A model generated the notes under the pieces. It had not been told where the DNA came from. It saw nothing but the letters and a program-made list of their open reading frames with translations, and did not search any database. A stretch of 46,750 nucleotides of DNA, from positions 1 to 46,750 of the forward strand of contig JBBRQD010000037.1 in NCBI GenBank assembly GCA_038227045.1, given 5' to 3'. The position numbers and the translations under genes are program-made. Position 1 is the first letter of the stretch; each line of letters starts with the position of its first letter. Of the stretch, positions 8,909 through 16,456 are shown one piece after another. Source of the DNA: JANXLS01 sp038227045 (GTDB lineage: Bacteria > Planctomycetota > SZUA-567 > H5-PLA8).

Positions 8909-9517
8909 ATGTTCTCTATTCGCCACACGAATCTCCGCCCCCGCAAAGAGGCGGGCTTTACGCTCATCGAATTGCTCGTCGTGATCACGATCATTCTGCT
9001 GCTCATGGCGGCGTTGATGCCGATGTATTCCAAGATTTTCCACTCTGCAAAAGTAAAATCCACGCAAACCATGATTCAGGCGGTCTCCGCGAGTTTGGAG
9101 AGTTACCGCAACGCTTTTGACAGTTACCCGCCTAGCCCAACCAGCGGAACGACGGATGACGGAAGCTTGTTCCGCTACTTGAATGGAAAGGACGGGCGAG
9201 GCGTCGTCGCCAATCCCGGCACTCCGCGCGAAAAGCATTTCGAGCCCTATCTGGCGCTTGAGAAGAACTATTATAAGCAGGTATCGGGAAATATGATCAT
9301 CGTCGACAATTGGGGCGAGCCAATTCATTACTTCAACTGCAAGGCCTACGTCGAAGAACAGAACGGCAATCCTAAATTCTGCCACAACCCGGCGAGTGTC
9401 GATCTCTATTCGACCGGACCGGATAAGAAAAAAGACGATGCACTCGTCGAACCTGGCACGGGTATCGTAAAAGACCGCTCGGAGACCAAACTGGTCGACG
9501 ACATTACCAATTTCTAA
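8909..9517 (+). CDS. Type II secretion/type IV pilus major-pseudopilin-like protein (GspG type), copy 1
   Basis: The 202-residue product has a class III prepilin leader ending in Gly, then FTLIELLVVITIILLLMAAL, with Glu at +5 of the mature protein. After the leader helix come ESYRNAFDSYPPSP and a C-terminal region with VDLYSTGPDKKKDD. This is the usual GspG layout, in which the final Gly-Pro-Asp loop binds calcium. It should be processed by a prepilin peptidase (not in this window) and assembled into a periplasmic pseudopilus. The ATG at 8909 follows GAAAGGAAA; an in-frame start at 8870 lacks a ribosome site. It is the first of seven consecutive prepilin-like genes. Confidence 0.88.
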   Translation: MFSIRHTNLRPRKEAGFTLIELLVVITIILLLMAALMPMYSKIFHSAKVKSTQTMIQAVSASLESYRNAFDSYPPSPTSGTTDDGSLFRYLNGKDGRGVVANPGTPREKHFEPYLALEKNYYKQVSGNMIIVDNWGEPIHYFNCKAYVEEQNGNPKFCHNPASVDLYSTGPDKKKDDALVEPGTGIVKDRSETKLVDDITNF

Positions 9518-9534
9518 ACCGCGAAGGGAACACC

Positions 9535-10194
9535 ATGCGTTCGATGCGCACCTATCGACTCAAAGCGCGCGGTTTCACATTGCTGGAACTGTTGATCACT
9601 ATTTCGATCATTATCGCCCTTTCCGCGATGGCTTTCAAAGTCTACGGCGGCATTATCAGGAACAGCAGGAAATTGAAAGCGGCGCTTCAGGTTCAAGCCA
9701 TCGCGGAGGCAGCGCAACAGTACTTTAACGATTTCAAGGTCTTTCCGCCCGACACGGGAATTTACGAAAAGACCGATCCACCGCCCACGGGACTTGATGG
9801 GGATTCGTGCAAATACGCCATTCATCGTTACCTGGGCATGGTCGTGACGGATACAATGACAGGGCTGCAGTTTGGACCTTATCTGCGAGACCTGAAAGAT
9901 GGCGTCAACTTGTTGGGCGAGGAATCGAAGGTGGACGGCAAGCCATGCCGGCTCTATTCCGATCCGTGGGGCCAGCCTTACGAATTGGACTGCAAGCATT
10001 GGAGTCGCGATCCGAAAACCCGCGTTGTGACAGTCACCATGCCATACCCTGATGGTACGCCGGAAGACCAAATGACGTTGGAAATCAAGGTTTGGTCGAG
10101 CGGGCCGGACGGAAAGAAATCGGATGCCGCACAGTTTTACCCGTACACCATTAATAACGAAGATAAGGACAATATTATGTCCTGGACCAAATAG
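9535..10194 (+). CDS. GspG-type pseudopilin, copy 2
   Basis: The 219-residue product starts with a short basic leader and cleavage site RGFTLLELLITISIIIALSA, with Glu at +5. The conserved segment YFNDFKVFPPDTGIYE and the C-terminal VWSSGPDGKKSDAA follow the GspG plan seen in the previous gene, but overall identity is low. An insert rich in Cys (DSCKYAIHRY, KPCRLYSDPW, ELDCKHW) distinguishes it. The start follows GAAGGGA at normal spacing and lies 17 bases after the previous stop, so it is almost certainly in the same operon. It could be a minor rather than major pseudopilin. Confidence 0.87.
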   Translation: MRSMRTYRLKARGFTLLELLITISIIIALSAMAFKVYGGIIRNSRKLKAALQVQAIAEAAQQYFNDFKVFPPDTGIYEKTDPPPTGLDGDSCKYAIHRYLGMVVTDTMTGLQFGPYLRDLKDGVNLLGEESKVDGKPCRLYSDPWGQPYELDCKHWSRDPKTRVVTVTMPYPDGTPEDQMTLEIKVWSSGPDGKKSDAAQFYPYTINNEDKDNIMSWTK

Positions 10195-10220
10195 GGACAG
10201 TCTTCAAAGGAAATTGAACC

Positions 10221-11018
10221 ATGTTTCGTCACCGTCGCCTGCCCGGCTTTTCAATGATCGAGTTGTTGGTGGTCATGTTCCTGATCGCGTTCATGGTCGC
10301 ATTCTTGACGATCGTTTTCGTCAACAGCACCCGTGCCGCGAAGGTCAAAGCCGCTCAGGCTTTGCTTCAGAAATTGGAAGTGGCGTTGGGCGAATATTAC
10401 TCGGCGTTCAACGAGTATCCGCCGGATTCCGGCTATGGCCTCGACCCAGCGAAGGGCACGATAGGCACCCAAACGCAATACGATGCCGGCACGCTTTACC
10501 GCTATCTTGGCAAACAGCTCACATGGATGAAGCCGACCCAGAGCGGTTCCACCATCAACATGGGGAACTTCGGCCCGTTCATCCAGCATTTTCAGGATAA
10601 GGAACTGGTCCAATACACCGATTCGGTGTGGGGCGAAAGTTTCATGGTCGTCGATCCCTGGCTGACGCCCATCGGCTATATTGGCAGCCGTGGCCGAGTG
10701 ATTCACAAGCGCGACAGCGTAGACCTATTCTCGGCCGGCCCCGACCAGAAAACCGCCGATGATAAAATCTTCGATAAAAGGAACTCCACGTGGGTCGATA
10801 GCGATTCGCCGGTGGACCATGGTGTGCCGGCCAACGTCACAGCCAAATCCAATGTATCATACGATGGCAGCGCGACCAATGCCAACGCGCTGGGCTTGGG
10901 CCCCGCGGTTCTCAACGGCTGTTTGACCAGGACGAAAAAAGACAAGAAAATCAATGACAGCAATAAAAAGAACAACGAAACACTCGACGATATCAACAAC
11001 TGGGATCCGGAAAATTAA
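10221..11018 (+). CDS. GspG-type pseudopilin, copy 3
   Basis: The 265-residue product has the leader MFRHRRLPG and then FSMIELLVVMFLIAFMVAFL, with Glu at +5. ALGEYYSAFNEYPPDSGYG and VDLFSAGPDQKTADD are the GspG-type stalk and calcium-loop motifs. It is longer than most GspG proteins because of a polar, Lys/Asn-rich C-terminal tail of about 80 residues (ending LDDINNWDPEN). AAAGGAAA precedes the start, and the gene is 26 bases behind the previous one. The tail may be exposed at the pseudopilus tip or surface; this is inference. Confidence 0.86.
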   Translation: MFRHRRLPGFSMIELLVVMFLIAFMVAFLTIVFVNSTRAAKVKAAQALLQKLEVALGEYYSAFNEYPPDSGYGLDPAKGTIGTQTQYDAGTLYRYLGKQLTWMKPTQSGSTINMGNFGPFIQHFQDKELVQYTDSVWGESFMVVDPWLTPIGYIGSRGRVIHKRDSVDLFSAGPDQKTADDKIFDKRNSTWVDSDSPVDHGVPANVTAKSNVSYDGSATNANALGLGPAVLNGCLTRTKKDKKINDSNKKNNETLDDINNWDPEN

Positions 11019-11075
11019 ATCGTACCGCCGGCGTCTGGCCGGCATTACAACCCTTACGCCAGGATGACATCCGCC

Positions 11076-12380
11076 ATGCGCACACTGTCCGCCGCACGCC
11101 TCAAGCCCCGCTCATCCCGGCGAGCCCGCCCGAGCGGCTATACGCTCATCGAAATTCTGCTGGTCATGGGCATCATCATCATGATCATCACGCTGGTGTT
11201 GATCTCGGTCAACTCCATGCTGAAAAGTTCCAAAATGTCCCGCGCCGTAAGCTTGGTTGTGGCCGCGATCGACGAGGCGCGCACCGCCGCCATCACCATC
11301 CGCCGCACCACGCGGGTCGATGTCACGCTGCTCGATGACGGCGGCAAGAACAGCCGCATGACCGTGTTCGGCTCCGGCGTCAGCGACAACTTCGAAGAAT
11401 ACAAATTGCCCGACCCGACCGTTGCGAGCGCTCCACAGGACCCGGACCTCATCAACAAGTGGAAGGCTTCGGGCCAGCAGCCGCAGTTGGTCGCTGACGG
11501 TTCGCGCTGCATGAAAGCGCGCGGGCTGACGTCCCCATCCGTCTATTGGTGTCCGGATCTGCGCGTCGACGCGCTCAGTCTCGGCGATTATTACGAATCG
11601 GTGCTGTTCGCACGCATCAAGATTCTGCCGGGCACGCAACGCAAAGACAATAAAGTAATGACGGTCGGTCTGCTCGGTTCCATTGACGATGGCGGCGGCG
11701 GCTCGATCAAGAGCGCGTACCGGCTGGCTCTGACCATTACACCCGCCGGCAACACAGGTCGCAACGCCAGCAGTTCCGTCGCTCTTCAACGCGCTACCGG
11801 AACAACCGGATCGAACCTTTCAGCGAAGGACTCCAAAGATGGCCCTAATCCTGTGGCGTTCGACATCATGCAGGGTACCACGGCACCCACTGCCATTCTG
11901 GTGGAAGGCGTCTGGTATCGCGTGCTTTTGTCGGTCAAGTCCTATACGCCGCAAGACACGGGCGCAACGCCGAAAGCGATCGTCGCCGGCAAGATCTGGG
12001 CCGACGGACAGCTTGAGCCGACGACCTATACCGTCGGCCCGATTACCGATACCAGCAGTCCATTGAGCAACGGTTTTGGCGGTTTCAGCGTCGATGGCTG
12101 CGACGCGCTGATCGACGACGTGCTCTTCGACATGCGCCCGATCCGCCTGATTCCTCAAGGCATCACTTACACACCGCTGGATCCCGAACAATCGTACGCG
12201 GCCGCCGAACAGAACAGCAAGTACAGCTTTCCGCTGATGTTCCGGCCCGATGGCACGACGTCGGTCTTCAGCATCATTGAAATCGCCGACAGCACCACGG
12301 GTGACAAGCGGTACGTGCGCATTGATCAGAACACCGGCCGCGCGCGTGTTAAATCGACGCGGGCAGAGGTTGAGAAATAA
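11076..12380 (+). CDS. Large prepilin-like protein (GspH/FimT type N terminus)
   Basis: The 434-residue product is much longer than the usual pseudopilin. It has a basic leader, the site SGYTLIEILLVMGIIIMIIT with Glu at +5, and then MSRAVSLVVAAIDEARTAAI, the helix pattern and spacing of GspH/FimT-type minor pilins. The remaining 350 residues are beta-rich and contain a segment like a concanavalin/LamG-type jelly roll (GFGGFSVDGCDALIDDVLFD), so the protein may carry an adhesin or binding domain at the pilus tip. That domain call is tentative. Two starts are possible, 11064 and 11076; the second has an AGGA upstream. Spacing to the previous gene is under 60 bases. Confidence 0.82.
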   Translation: MRTLSAARLKPRSSRRARPSGYTLIEILLVMGIIIMIITLVLISVNSMLKSSKMSRAVSLVVAAIDEARTAAITIRRTTRVDVTLLDDGGKNSRMTVFGSGVSDNFEEYKLPDPTVASAPQDPDLINKWKASGQQPQLVADGSRCMKARGLTSPSVYWCPDLRVDALSLGDYYESVLFARIKILPGTQRKDNKVMTVGLLGSIDDGGGGSIKSAYRLALTITPAGNTGRNASSSVALQRATGTTGSNLSAKDSKDGPNPVAFDIMQGTTAPTAILVEGVWYRVLLSVKSYTPQDTGATPKAIVAGKIWADGQLEPTTYTVGPITDTSSPLSNGFGGFSVDGCDALIDDVLFDMRPIRLIPQGITYTPLDPEQSYAAAEQNSKYSFPLMFRPDGTTSVFSIIEIADSTTGDKRYVRIDQNTGRARVKSTRAEVEK

Positions 12381-12391
12381 CAGGCGGTTTA

Positions 12392-12451
12392 AGGTTCCAG
12401 GTTTCAGGTTTCAGGTTCAGGTTGATGATTCAATACTGAAACTTGAAATCT
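12392..12451. repeat. Degenerate heptad array (AGGTTTC) with inverted partner
   Basis: Five head-to-tail units read AGGTTCC, AGGTTTC, AGGTTTC, AGGTTC and AGGTTG (12392-12424). An inverted pair, CTGAAACTTGAAATCT (12436-12451), can pair with 12399-12414 over 16 positions, two of them G-U. Related arrays lie at 27539 and 40789. It fills the 95-base gap between two pseudopilin genes. Confidence 0.7.
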
Positions 12452-12475
12452 AGGTTGAATTGAGGTTACATCGCC

Positions 12476-13087
12476 ATGCGCAACATGCTCCGACTTCGTT
12501 CGCGACCTTCCGGCTTCAGCTTGATCGAAGTCATCTTTGCCATCGCCATGCTGGGAATCGGGATCGTCGGCATTCTGTCGCTCTTCACCGCCGGCCTGAC
12601 CAGCGCGTCCCGGTCGCAGAATTCGTCGTCAGCGTCCATGGAAGTTCAATCGCTGCTGACGCGCATCCTGACCGAATCGGATGCCACGAAGCCCGTGGCC
12701 AAGCGCATTGTTCTCGACCACATCCATCTGGCCGGAAATCCTCCCGGCGACAACCTGCATGAGTGGATCCATTTCGACGAAAACATGAATTTCAGCGACA
12801 GCGACAAAGCCGTGCGCATCGACAGCAAACGCGACTTGTTCTGGAAATGCCGCTGCAAGCCGGTTCACTCCGACAAGGACGCCAGCGGAAATATCGTCGA
12901 TTGGTACGCGCCGATGAATCCCGACGATCCGTTCGACACGTCTTATTCGGATAAATCGACCTCGCCCAATTTCGTCAACGGGCTGTACGAAATCGCCATC
13001 GCCGTTTATCGCACGCAGACGGACGATGTGAAACCCACGCAAAAGCCGATCGCCACATACACGACCTTCGTCACCGCCGGTTTCTAG
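12476..13087 (+). CDS. GspI/PilV-type minor pseudopilin
   Basis: The 203-residue product has a leader ending SG, then FSLIEVIFAIAMLGIGIVGI, with Glu at +5. The glycine-rich LGIGIVGIL helix and the following SASRSQNSSSASMEVQSLLT are characteristic of GspI/PilV-class minor pilins. The C-terminal part (NGLYEIAIAVYRTQTDD) gives the final beta strands. GspI nucleates the tip complex with GspJ and GspK in known systems. GAGG lies ten bases before the start. It sits directly before the GspJ-type gene, the expected order. Confidence 0.85.
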   Translation: MRNMLRLRSRPSGFSLIEVIFAIAMLGIGIVGILSLFTAGLTSASRSQNSSSASMEVQSLLTRILTESDATKPVAKRIVLDHIHLAGNPPGDNLHEWIHFDENMNFSDSDKAVRIDSKRDLFWKCRCKPVHSDKDASGNIVDWYAPMNPDDPFDTSYSDKSTSPNFVNGLYEIAIAVYRTQTDDVKPTQKPIATYTTFVTAGF

Positions 13088-13151
13088 GATTGAGGAATTA
13101 AGCCGCAATCAAGCGGCGTGTTTCGTTCTAATGAAAAAAGGTACATTCTCT

Positions 13152-13901
13152 ATGCTCGCACGATTTCGAACGCCCCGCCTCAGCAAGGCATTTACGCTGA
13201 TCGAACTGCTGGTCGCAATCACGATTTCGGTGATGCTGCTGTCGATTCTGGCGCAAGTTTTCAAACTGGCCACGGCCGCGACGCGCGACGCCAACATGCG
13301 CATTTCGACCACCGAGCGCCTGCGCGCGCTGAATATTCGCATGCGGCAGGAATTCGGCAACATGCTGAACAATCCGCGCCCGAATGCCAAGCCGGTGGAC
13401 GCGACATACGACTTCATCGAGGCCAGCGCGGATTATATCTCCTTTTCGACCTCGACGGACGAAGACGGCAGGGCGGTGAATGTCGATGTGAAATACGTTT
13501 TCAAAAAAGGCATCAAGCCGTCGGACGGCAAACTGATCCGCCGCCGCGATTTGACCGGGCCTTATCTGCTCGACAACGACGGGCAGGTCATCGTGGACAA
13601 GAAAACCAATTCGCCCACGATCAATCCGAATTATGCGATCGGCGATGAACAGTTCTTCGAAGACAGCAAATCCGCCGAAGATTCCTCCGAGGCCACGGTG
13701 ATGATGACCAATGTCCGCTCCGTCAAATTCCGGATCCTCGACAAGCCCTTGGATCCCACGGACAAGACGCTGCAAGCGATGCTGAACCCGCGCACGCTTC
13801 CGGCCGCGGTCGAAATGGAAATCGAATACGGTCCCGACGTGGGCAACCTCGACAATACCGAATCGACAAAAATCGTGTTTCCGGTATACAAAGGTTTGTA
13901 G
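13152..13901 (+). CDS. GspJ-type minor pseudopilin
   Basis: The 249-residue product has the leader MLARFRTPRLSKA followed by FTLIELLVAITISVMLLSIL, with Glu at +5. The residue at -1 is Ala rather than the usual Gly, which some prepilin peptidases accept but which should slow processing. The helix LAQVFKLATAATRDANMRIS and the segment RLRALNIRMRQEFGNMLNNP match GspJ/PulJ. The ATG at 13152 follows AAAAAAGG by nine to ten bases; the upstream ATG at 13131 has no ribosome site but would only lengthen the leader by seven residues. The gene follows the GspI type, as in type II secretion clusters. Confidence 0.85.
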   Translation: MLARFRTPRLSKAFTLIELLVAITISVMLLSILAQVFKLATAATRDANMRISTTERLRALNIRMRQEFGNMLNNPRPNAKPVDATYDFIEASADYISFSTSTDEDGRAVNVDVKYVFKKGIKPSDGKLIRRRDLTGPYLLDNDGQVIVDKKTNSPTINPNYAIGDEQFFEDSKSAEDSSEATVMMTNVRSVKFRILDKPLDPTDKTLQAMLNPRTLPAAVEMEIEYGPDVGNLDNTESTKIVFPVYKGL

Positions 13902-13956
13902 CGCGAACGAGCAGCACGTCTGCACGTTCAAGATTCCAGATTGAGGGATGTTCTCC

Positions 13957-14532
13957 ATGAAAATCACGCCCACCGCCCGCCGCGGCTTCACGCTGCTCGA
14001 ATTGCTGATTGTCATCACCATCATCTCGCTGCTGTCAGCCGCGCTGTATTCGACCTTCGGATATTTCAGAAAAAGAGCCCGGAGAGCGCTCGCCCAAAAT
14101 ACAATGTCCAACCTCGCGATGGCGCTGACGCAGTACCGGACGGATTGGGGCAGTTTTCCACCCGACGATAAGCCCACCGCCAATGGGTCCGAAATGATCG
14201 CCTATTATCTGGCCCGTGTGCTCAAGGTCGAAGGCGGCGAAATGCATTACGGACCGTATCTGAAGATTCCAGACAACCAATTGGTCGATGCGTCAGGTGT
14301 GCCAGTAGGCCCCACCTCGACCGGAACGAAACGCTTCCTGTCGCCGTTGGGTGGCGAATATACCTACTCGATCCAAGTGGATTCCAAGCAAAATCAATAT
14401 GCGTTCGTGCTCGTCGATCCGGGAGCGGACAAGCAATTGGGCGGCGACGTCAATCGCACGACCGGCTTCAAAGTCACTAGCCCGAAGGACGCGGAAGACA
14501 ATATTTATAACGAGGCTCAAATTGCGCCATAA
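13957..14532 (+). CDS. GspG-type pseudopilin, copy 4
   Basis: The 191-residue product has the leader MKITPTARRG and then FTLLELLIVITIISLLSAAL, with Glu at +5. MALTQYRTDWGSFPPDDKPT is the GspG-type stalk with the conserved Pro-Pro. The C-terminal FVLVDPGADKQLGGD replaces the usual SxGPD calcium loop, so calcium binding may be altered or lost. GAGGG precedes the ATG at 13957; the ATG at 13948 is the alternative. This is the last gene of the pseudopilin block, and a strong intrinsic terminator follows 41 bases after its stop. Confidence 0.86.
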   Translation: MKITPTARRGFTLLELLIVITIISLLSAALYSTFGYFRKRARRALAQNTMSNLAMALTQYRTDWGSFPPDDKPTANGSEMIAYYLARVLKVEGGEMHYGPYLKIPDNQLVDASGVPVGPTSTGTKRFLSPLGGEYTYSIQVDSKQNQYAFVLVDPGADKQLGGDVNRTTGFKVTSPKDAEDNIYNEAQIAP

Positions 14533-14573
14533 TGATTGAAATCCGATGCACTGAATGATCGGGAACAGGCGTG

Positions 14574-14600
14574 CGGCGGATGAAGAATCCGCCGTTTTTT
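14574..14600 (+). terminator. Intrinsic terminator of the pseudopilin operon
   Basis: CGGCGGAT (14574-14581), loop GAAGA, ATCCGCCG (14587-14594) and six T form a textbook rho-independent terminator on the plus strand. Its T tract touches the stop codon of the convergent gene. Confidence 0.9.
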
Positions 14601-15081
14601 ATTTGTCTTTATTGCCGTTGGTCACCGGCGGCATTTTCAATATGCAAAGAAAACGCGTTTTATTCCACAATCTGCCTTGCTTGAAATCAATGGGGAAAAA
14701 CGCCTGTCGCACAATCAGCTTGGTCATCGAGCGGCCTTCCACATCGACTTTTTCTGGATCGTTGGGCCCCCAATTCACATCCACCACGGTTTCGCTGTCG
14801 TCGCGCACGCTCAATTCGCCAATGCTGTCCGGCGCCATGCCGTACGGAAACACAATCTCCATTTCGGCGACGATCCGCGACACCGATTCTTTCGAGCCCG
14901 GAACGCCCACATCGTCGTCGCGCACGGCCGACAGAACATGGGCTTGCACCTGCGAGGTCGCGTTATTCACCCAACCCGAGATGACCGAATAACCACCCCA
15001 GCCCACGAGCACGGCGACGATCACGCCGATGACAACCGGAACGATATTTAAGCCCGCTTCTTTGTCGCCTTCATTTTTCAT
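14599..15081 (-). CDS. Single-pass membrane protein of unknown function
   Basis: The 160-residue product has a short charged N terminus, one membrane helix (LNIVPVVIGVIVAVLVGWGG, about 11-30) and a soluble domain of about 125 residues with an alternating beta pattern (RIVAEMEIVFPYGM, KLIVRQAFFPIDF). No family is recognised. Its ATG overlaps the TGA of the small upstream gene by four bases (ATGA, 15081-15078), which implies translational coupling. It ends against the terminator of the pseudopilin block, but it lies on the other strand and there is no evidence that it belongs to that system. Confidence 0.72.
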   Translation of the reverse strand: MKNEGDKEAGLNIVPVVIGVIVAVLVGWGGYSVISGWVNNATSQVQAHVLSAVRDDDVGVPGSKESVSRIVAEMEIVFPYGMAPDSIGELSVRDDSETVVDVNWGPNDPEKVDVEGRSMTKLIVRQAFFPIDFKQGRLWNKTRFLCILKMPPVTNGNKDK

Positions 15082-15267
15082 TGATCTTCGTTATCCGCTT
15101 TCTCTTGCTTCGATCTGATTGATTCTGCGAGGTCGTGTTTCGCGCGCTCGACTTTCTGGCGTTCGACCTCGCGCTTGAACGCTCCACCTGATTTTGAAAC
15201 TCGGATTGCGGGCGTACAGAAAGAACACAACAATTATTATGACAACGAACAATACCATAAATACCAC
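15078..15267 (-). pseudogene. Small membrane/coiled protein gene with an apparent single-base frameshift
   Basis: A GTG at 15267, five bases after GGAGG, opens a frame reading MVFMVLFVVIIIVVFFLYAR, a membrane helix. After NPSFK the frame turns into an unlikely Arg-rich tail and stops at 15091. If one base of the AAAA run at 15195-15192 is skipped, the frame continues as a charged helix (FKREVERQKVERAKHDLAES and on) and ends in a TGA overlapping the ATG of the next gene, giving a protein of 62 residues. The restored version has host-like codons and operon-like coupling, so the original gene was very probably this. The break may be a real mutation, a sequencing error or a programmed +1 shift. 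Confidence 0.6.
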
Positions 15268-15320
15268 AAATACCTCCTCGCGTCACAACATAGAATCGCG
15301 CAAGACGATCTTTCATTCTG

Positions 15321-15348
15321 TTGCCGCTTTGGGTGCGCGCATTATACT
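15321..15348 (+). promoter_or_regulatory. Promoter of the ABC ATPase gene (leaderless)
   Basis: TTGCCG (15321-15326), a 16-base spacer and TATACT (15343-15348) stand ten bases before the ATG at 15359. The predicted transcript has almost no 5' leader, and no ribosome site is seen. Confidence 0.5.
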
Positions 15349-15370
15349 GCGCAACATCATGAGCCTTCAA
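15341..15370 (-). promoter_or_regulatory. Divergent promoter sharing its -10 with the ABC gene promoter
   Basis: On the minus strand TTGAAG (15370-15365), 18 bases, and a consensus TATAAT (15346-15341) would drive the two small membrane genes. Its -10 overlaps the plus-strand TATACT by four bases. The -35 lies inside the start of the ABC gene. Confidence 0.5.
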
Positions 15371-16438
15371 ATCGAAAACCTCCGCGTCGCCTACGGGAAC
15401 ACGCTTGCGCTTGACGGCGTCAGCATCACGCTCGAACCGGGCGAGATGTTTTTTTTGCTTGGGCCGTCCGGCTGCGGCAAGTCCACGCTGCTCCGTTCCG
15501 TCGCCGGTTTCATTGAGGATTTCGACGGCGATATTCTTATTGCCGGCGCGTCGTTGAAGGGCGTTCCGCCGCACAAGCGCGACTTCGGCATGGTCTTTCA
15601 GAACTACGCGCTCTTTCCGCACATGACCGTCGAAGGCAACGTCGCGTTCGGACTTGAAGCGCGAAGCGTGCCGGCGTCCGAACGCGCGGCGCGCGTGGCC
15701 GAAGCGCTGAAGATGGTCGGCCTCGATGGCTACGAAAAGCGCCGCCCGGGTGAACTTTCCGGCGGACAACAACAGCGCGTCGCGCTCGCCCGCGCGCTGG
15801 TGATCAAGCCGCGCGTGCTGCTGCTCGACGAACCGCTCTCCAATCTCGACGCGAAATTGCGCTGGGAGATGCGCGAAGAGATTCGGCGCATTCACAAAGC
15901 CACGAAAATCACCACGCTGTACGTCACTCACGATCAGGGCGAAGCGCTGTCGCTGGCCGGTCGCATGGCGATTTTGAACAAGGGAAAAATCGACGCGCTG
16001 GGCGAACCGCGCGCCATCTACCGGAATCCCCCAACGCGGTTCAGCGCGGAGTTTCTCGGCGACATCAACGCGCTGGACGGAACGCTCTCCAGCGACGGCC
16101 GCGGCGTTGTTACGGCGGCGGGAACGATCGCGTTGAATTCAAATTCACTCCCGGAGAACGCCAAGCCCGGCGCGAAAGTGACGGTATTCTGCCGGCCCGA
16201 AAGCGTCTTCCTGGCCGCACCCGAGCAAAGCTGGTCCGCAAGTGATGACATCACGCCGTTGAATCTGAAAGCGCGCGTGATCAGCAGTGCGTTTCTGGGC
16301 GAAAGCACGCTGTATGAAATCGATGTGGAAGGCCAAGGCAGATGGCGCGTGCGCCGGAACGAAACCGGAGCGCAATTTTTCCCGGACGGAGCGCCCGTGA
16401 AAATTGGAGTGAAAAAAGACGGCTGGGCGGTTGTGTGA
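15359..16438 (+). CDS. ABC transporter ATPase, iron/polyamine/molybdate class
   Basis: The 359-residue product is the ATP-hydrolysing subunit of an importer. Walker A is GPSGCGKS at 35-42, the Q loop is MVFQNYALFPHMTV, the ABC signature is LSGGQQQRVALARA, and Walker B with D loop is VLLLDEPLSNLD. The C-terminal 120 residues form the TOBE/OB extension of the Fe3+/spermidine/maltose class. ALFPHMTV and the domain layout are most like FbpC/PotA. No permease or binding protein gene is adjacent. A type 1 iron-class binding protein is encoded at 34427 and could be a partner (inference). Longer in-frame starts back to 15194 would run through the promoter and give an unrelated N terminus. Confidence 0.9.
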   Translation: MSLQIENLRVAYGNTLALDGVSITLEPGEMFFLLGPSGCGKSTLLRSVAGFIEDFDGDILIAGASLKGVPPHKRDFGMVFQNYALFPHMTVEGNVAFGLEARSVPASERAARVAEALKMVGLDGYEKRRPGELSGGQQQRVALARALVIKPRVLLLDEPLSNLDAKLRWEMREEIRRIHKATKITTLYVTHDQGEALSLAGRMAILNKGKIDALGEPRAIYRNPPTRFSAEFLGDINALDGTLSSDGRGVVTAAGTIALNSNSLPENAKPGAKVTVFCRPESVFLAAPEQSWSASDDITPLNLKARVISSAFLGESTLYEIDVEGQGRWRVRRNETGAQFFPDGAPVKIGVKKDGWAVV

Positions 16439-16456
16439 AAAAAGTAGGGCGGATTT

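Noticed and set aside
12392..12424. CRISPR array
   Set aside because: The units are seven bases, contiguous and without spacers.
15194..15358. N-terminal extension of the ABC ATPase
   Set aside because: It is Asn/Thr-rich, covers the promoter and the opposite-strand small gene, and the ABC fold begins at the ATG at 15359.
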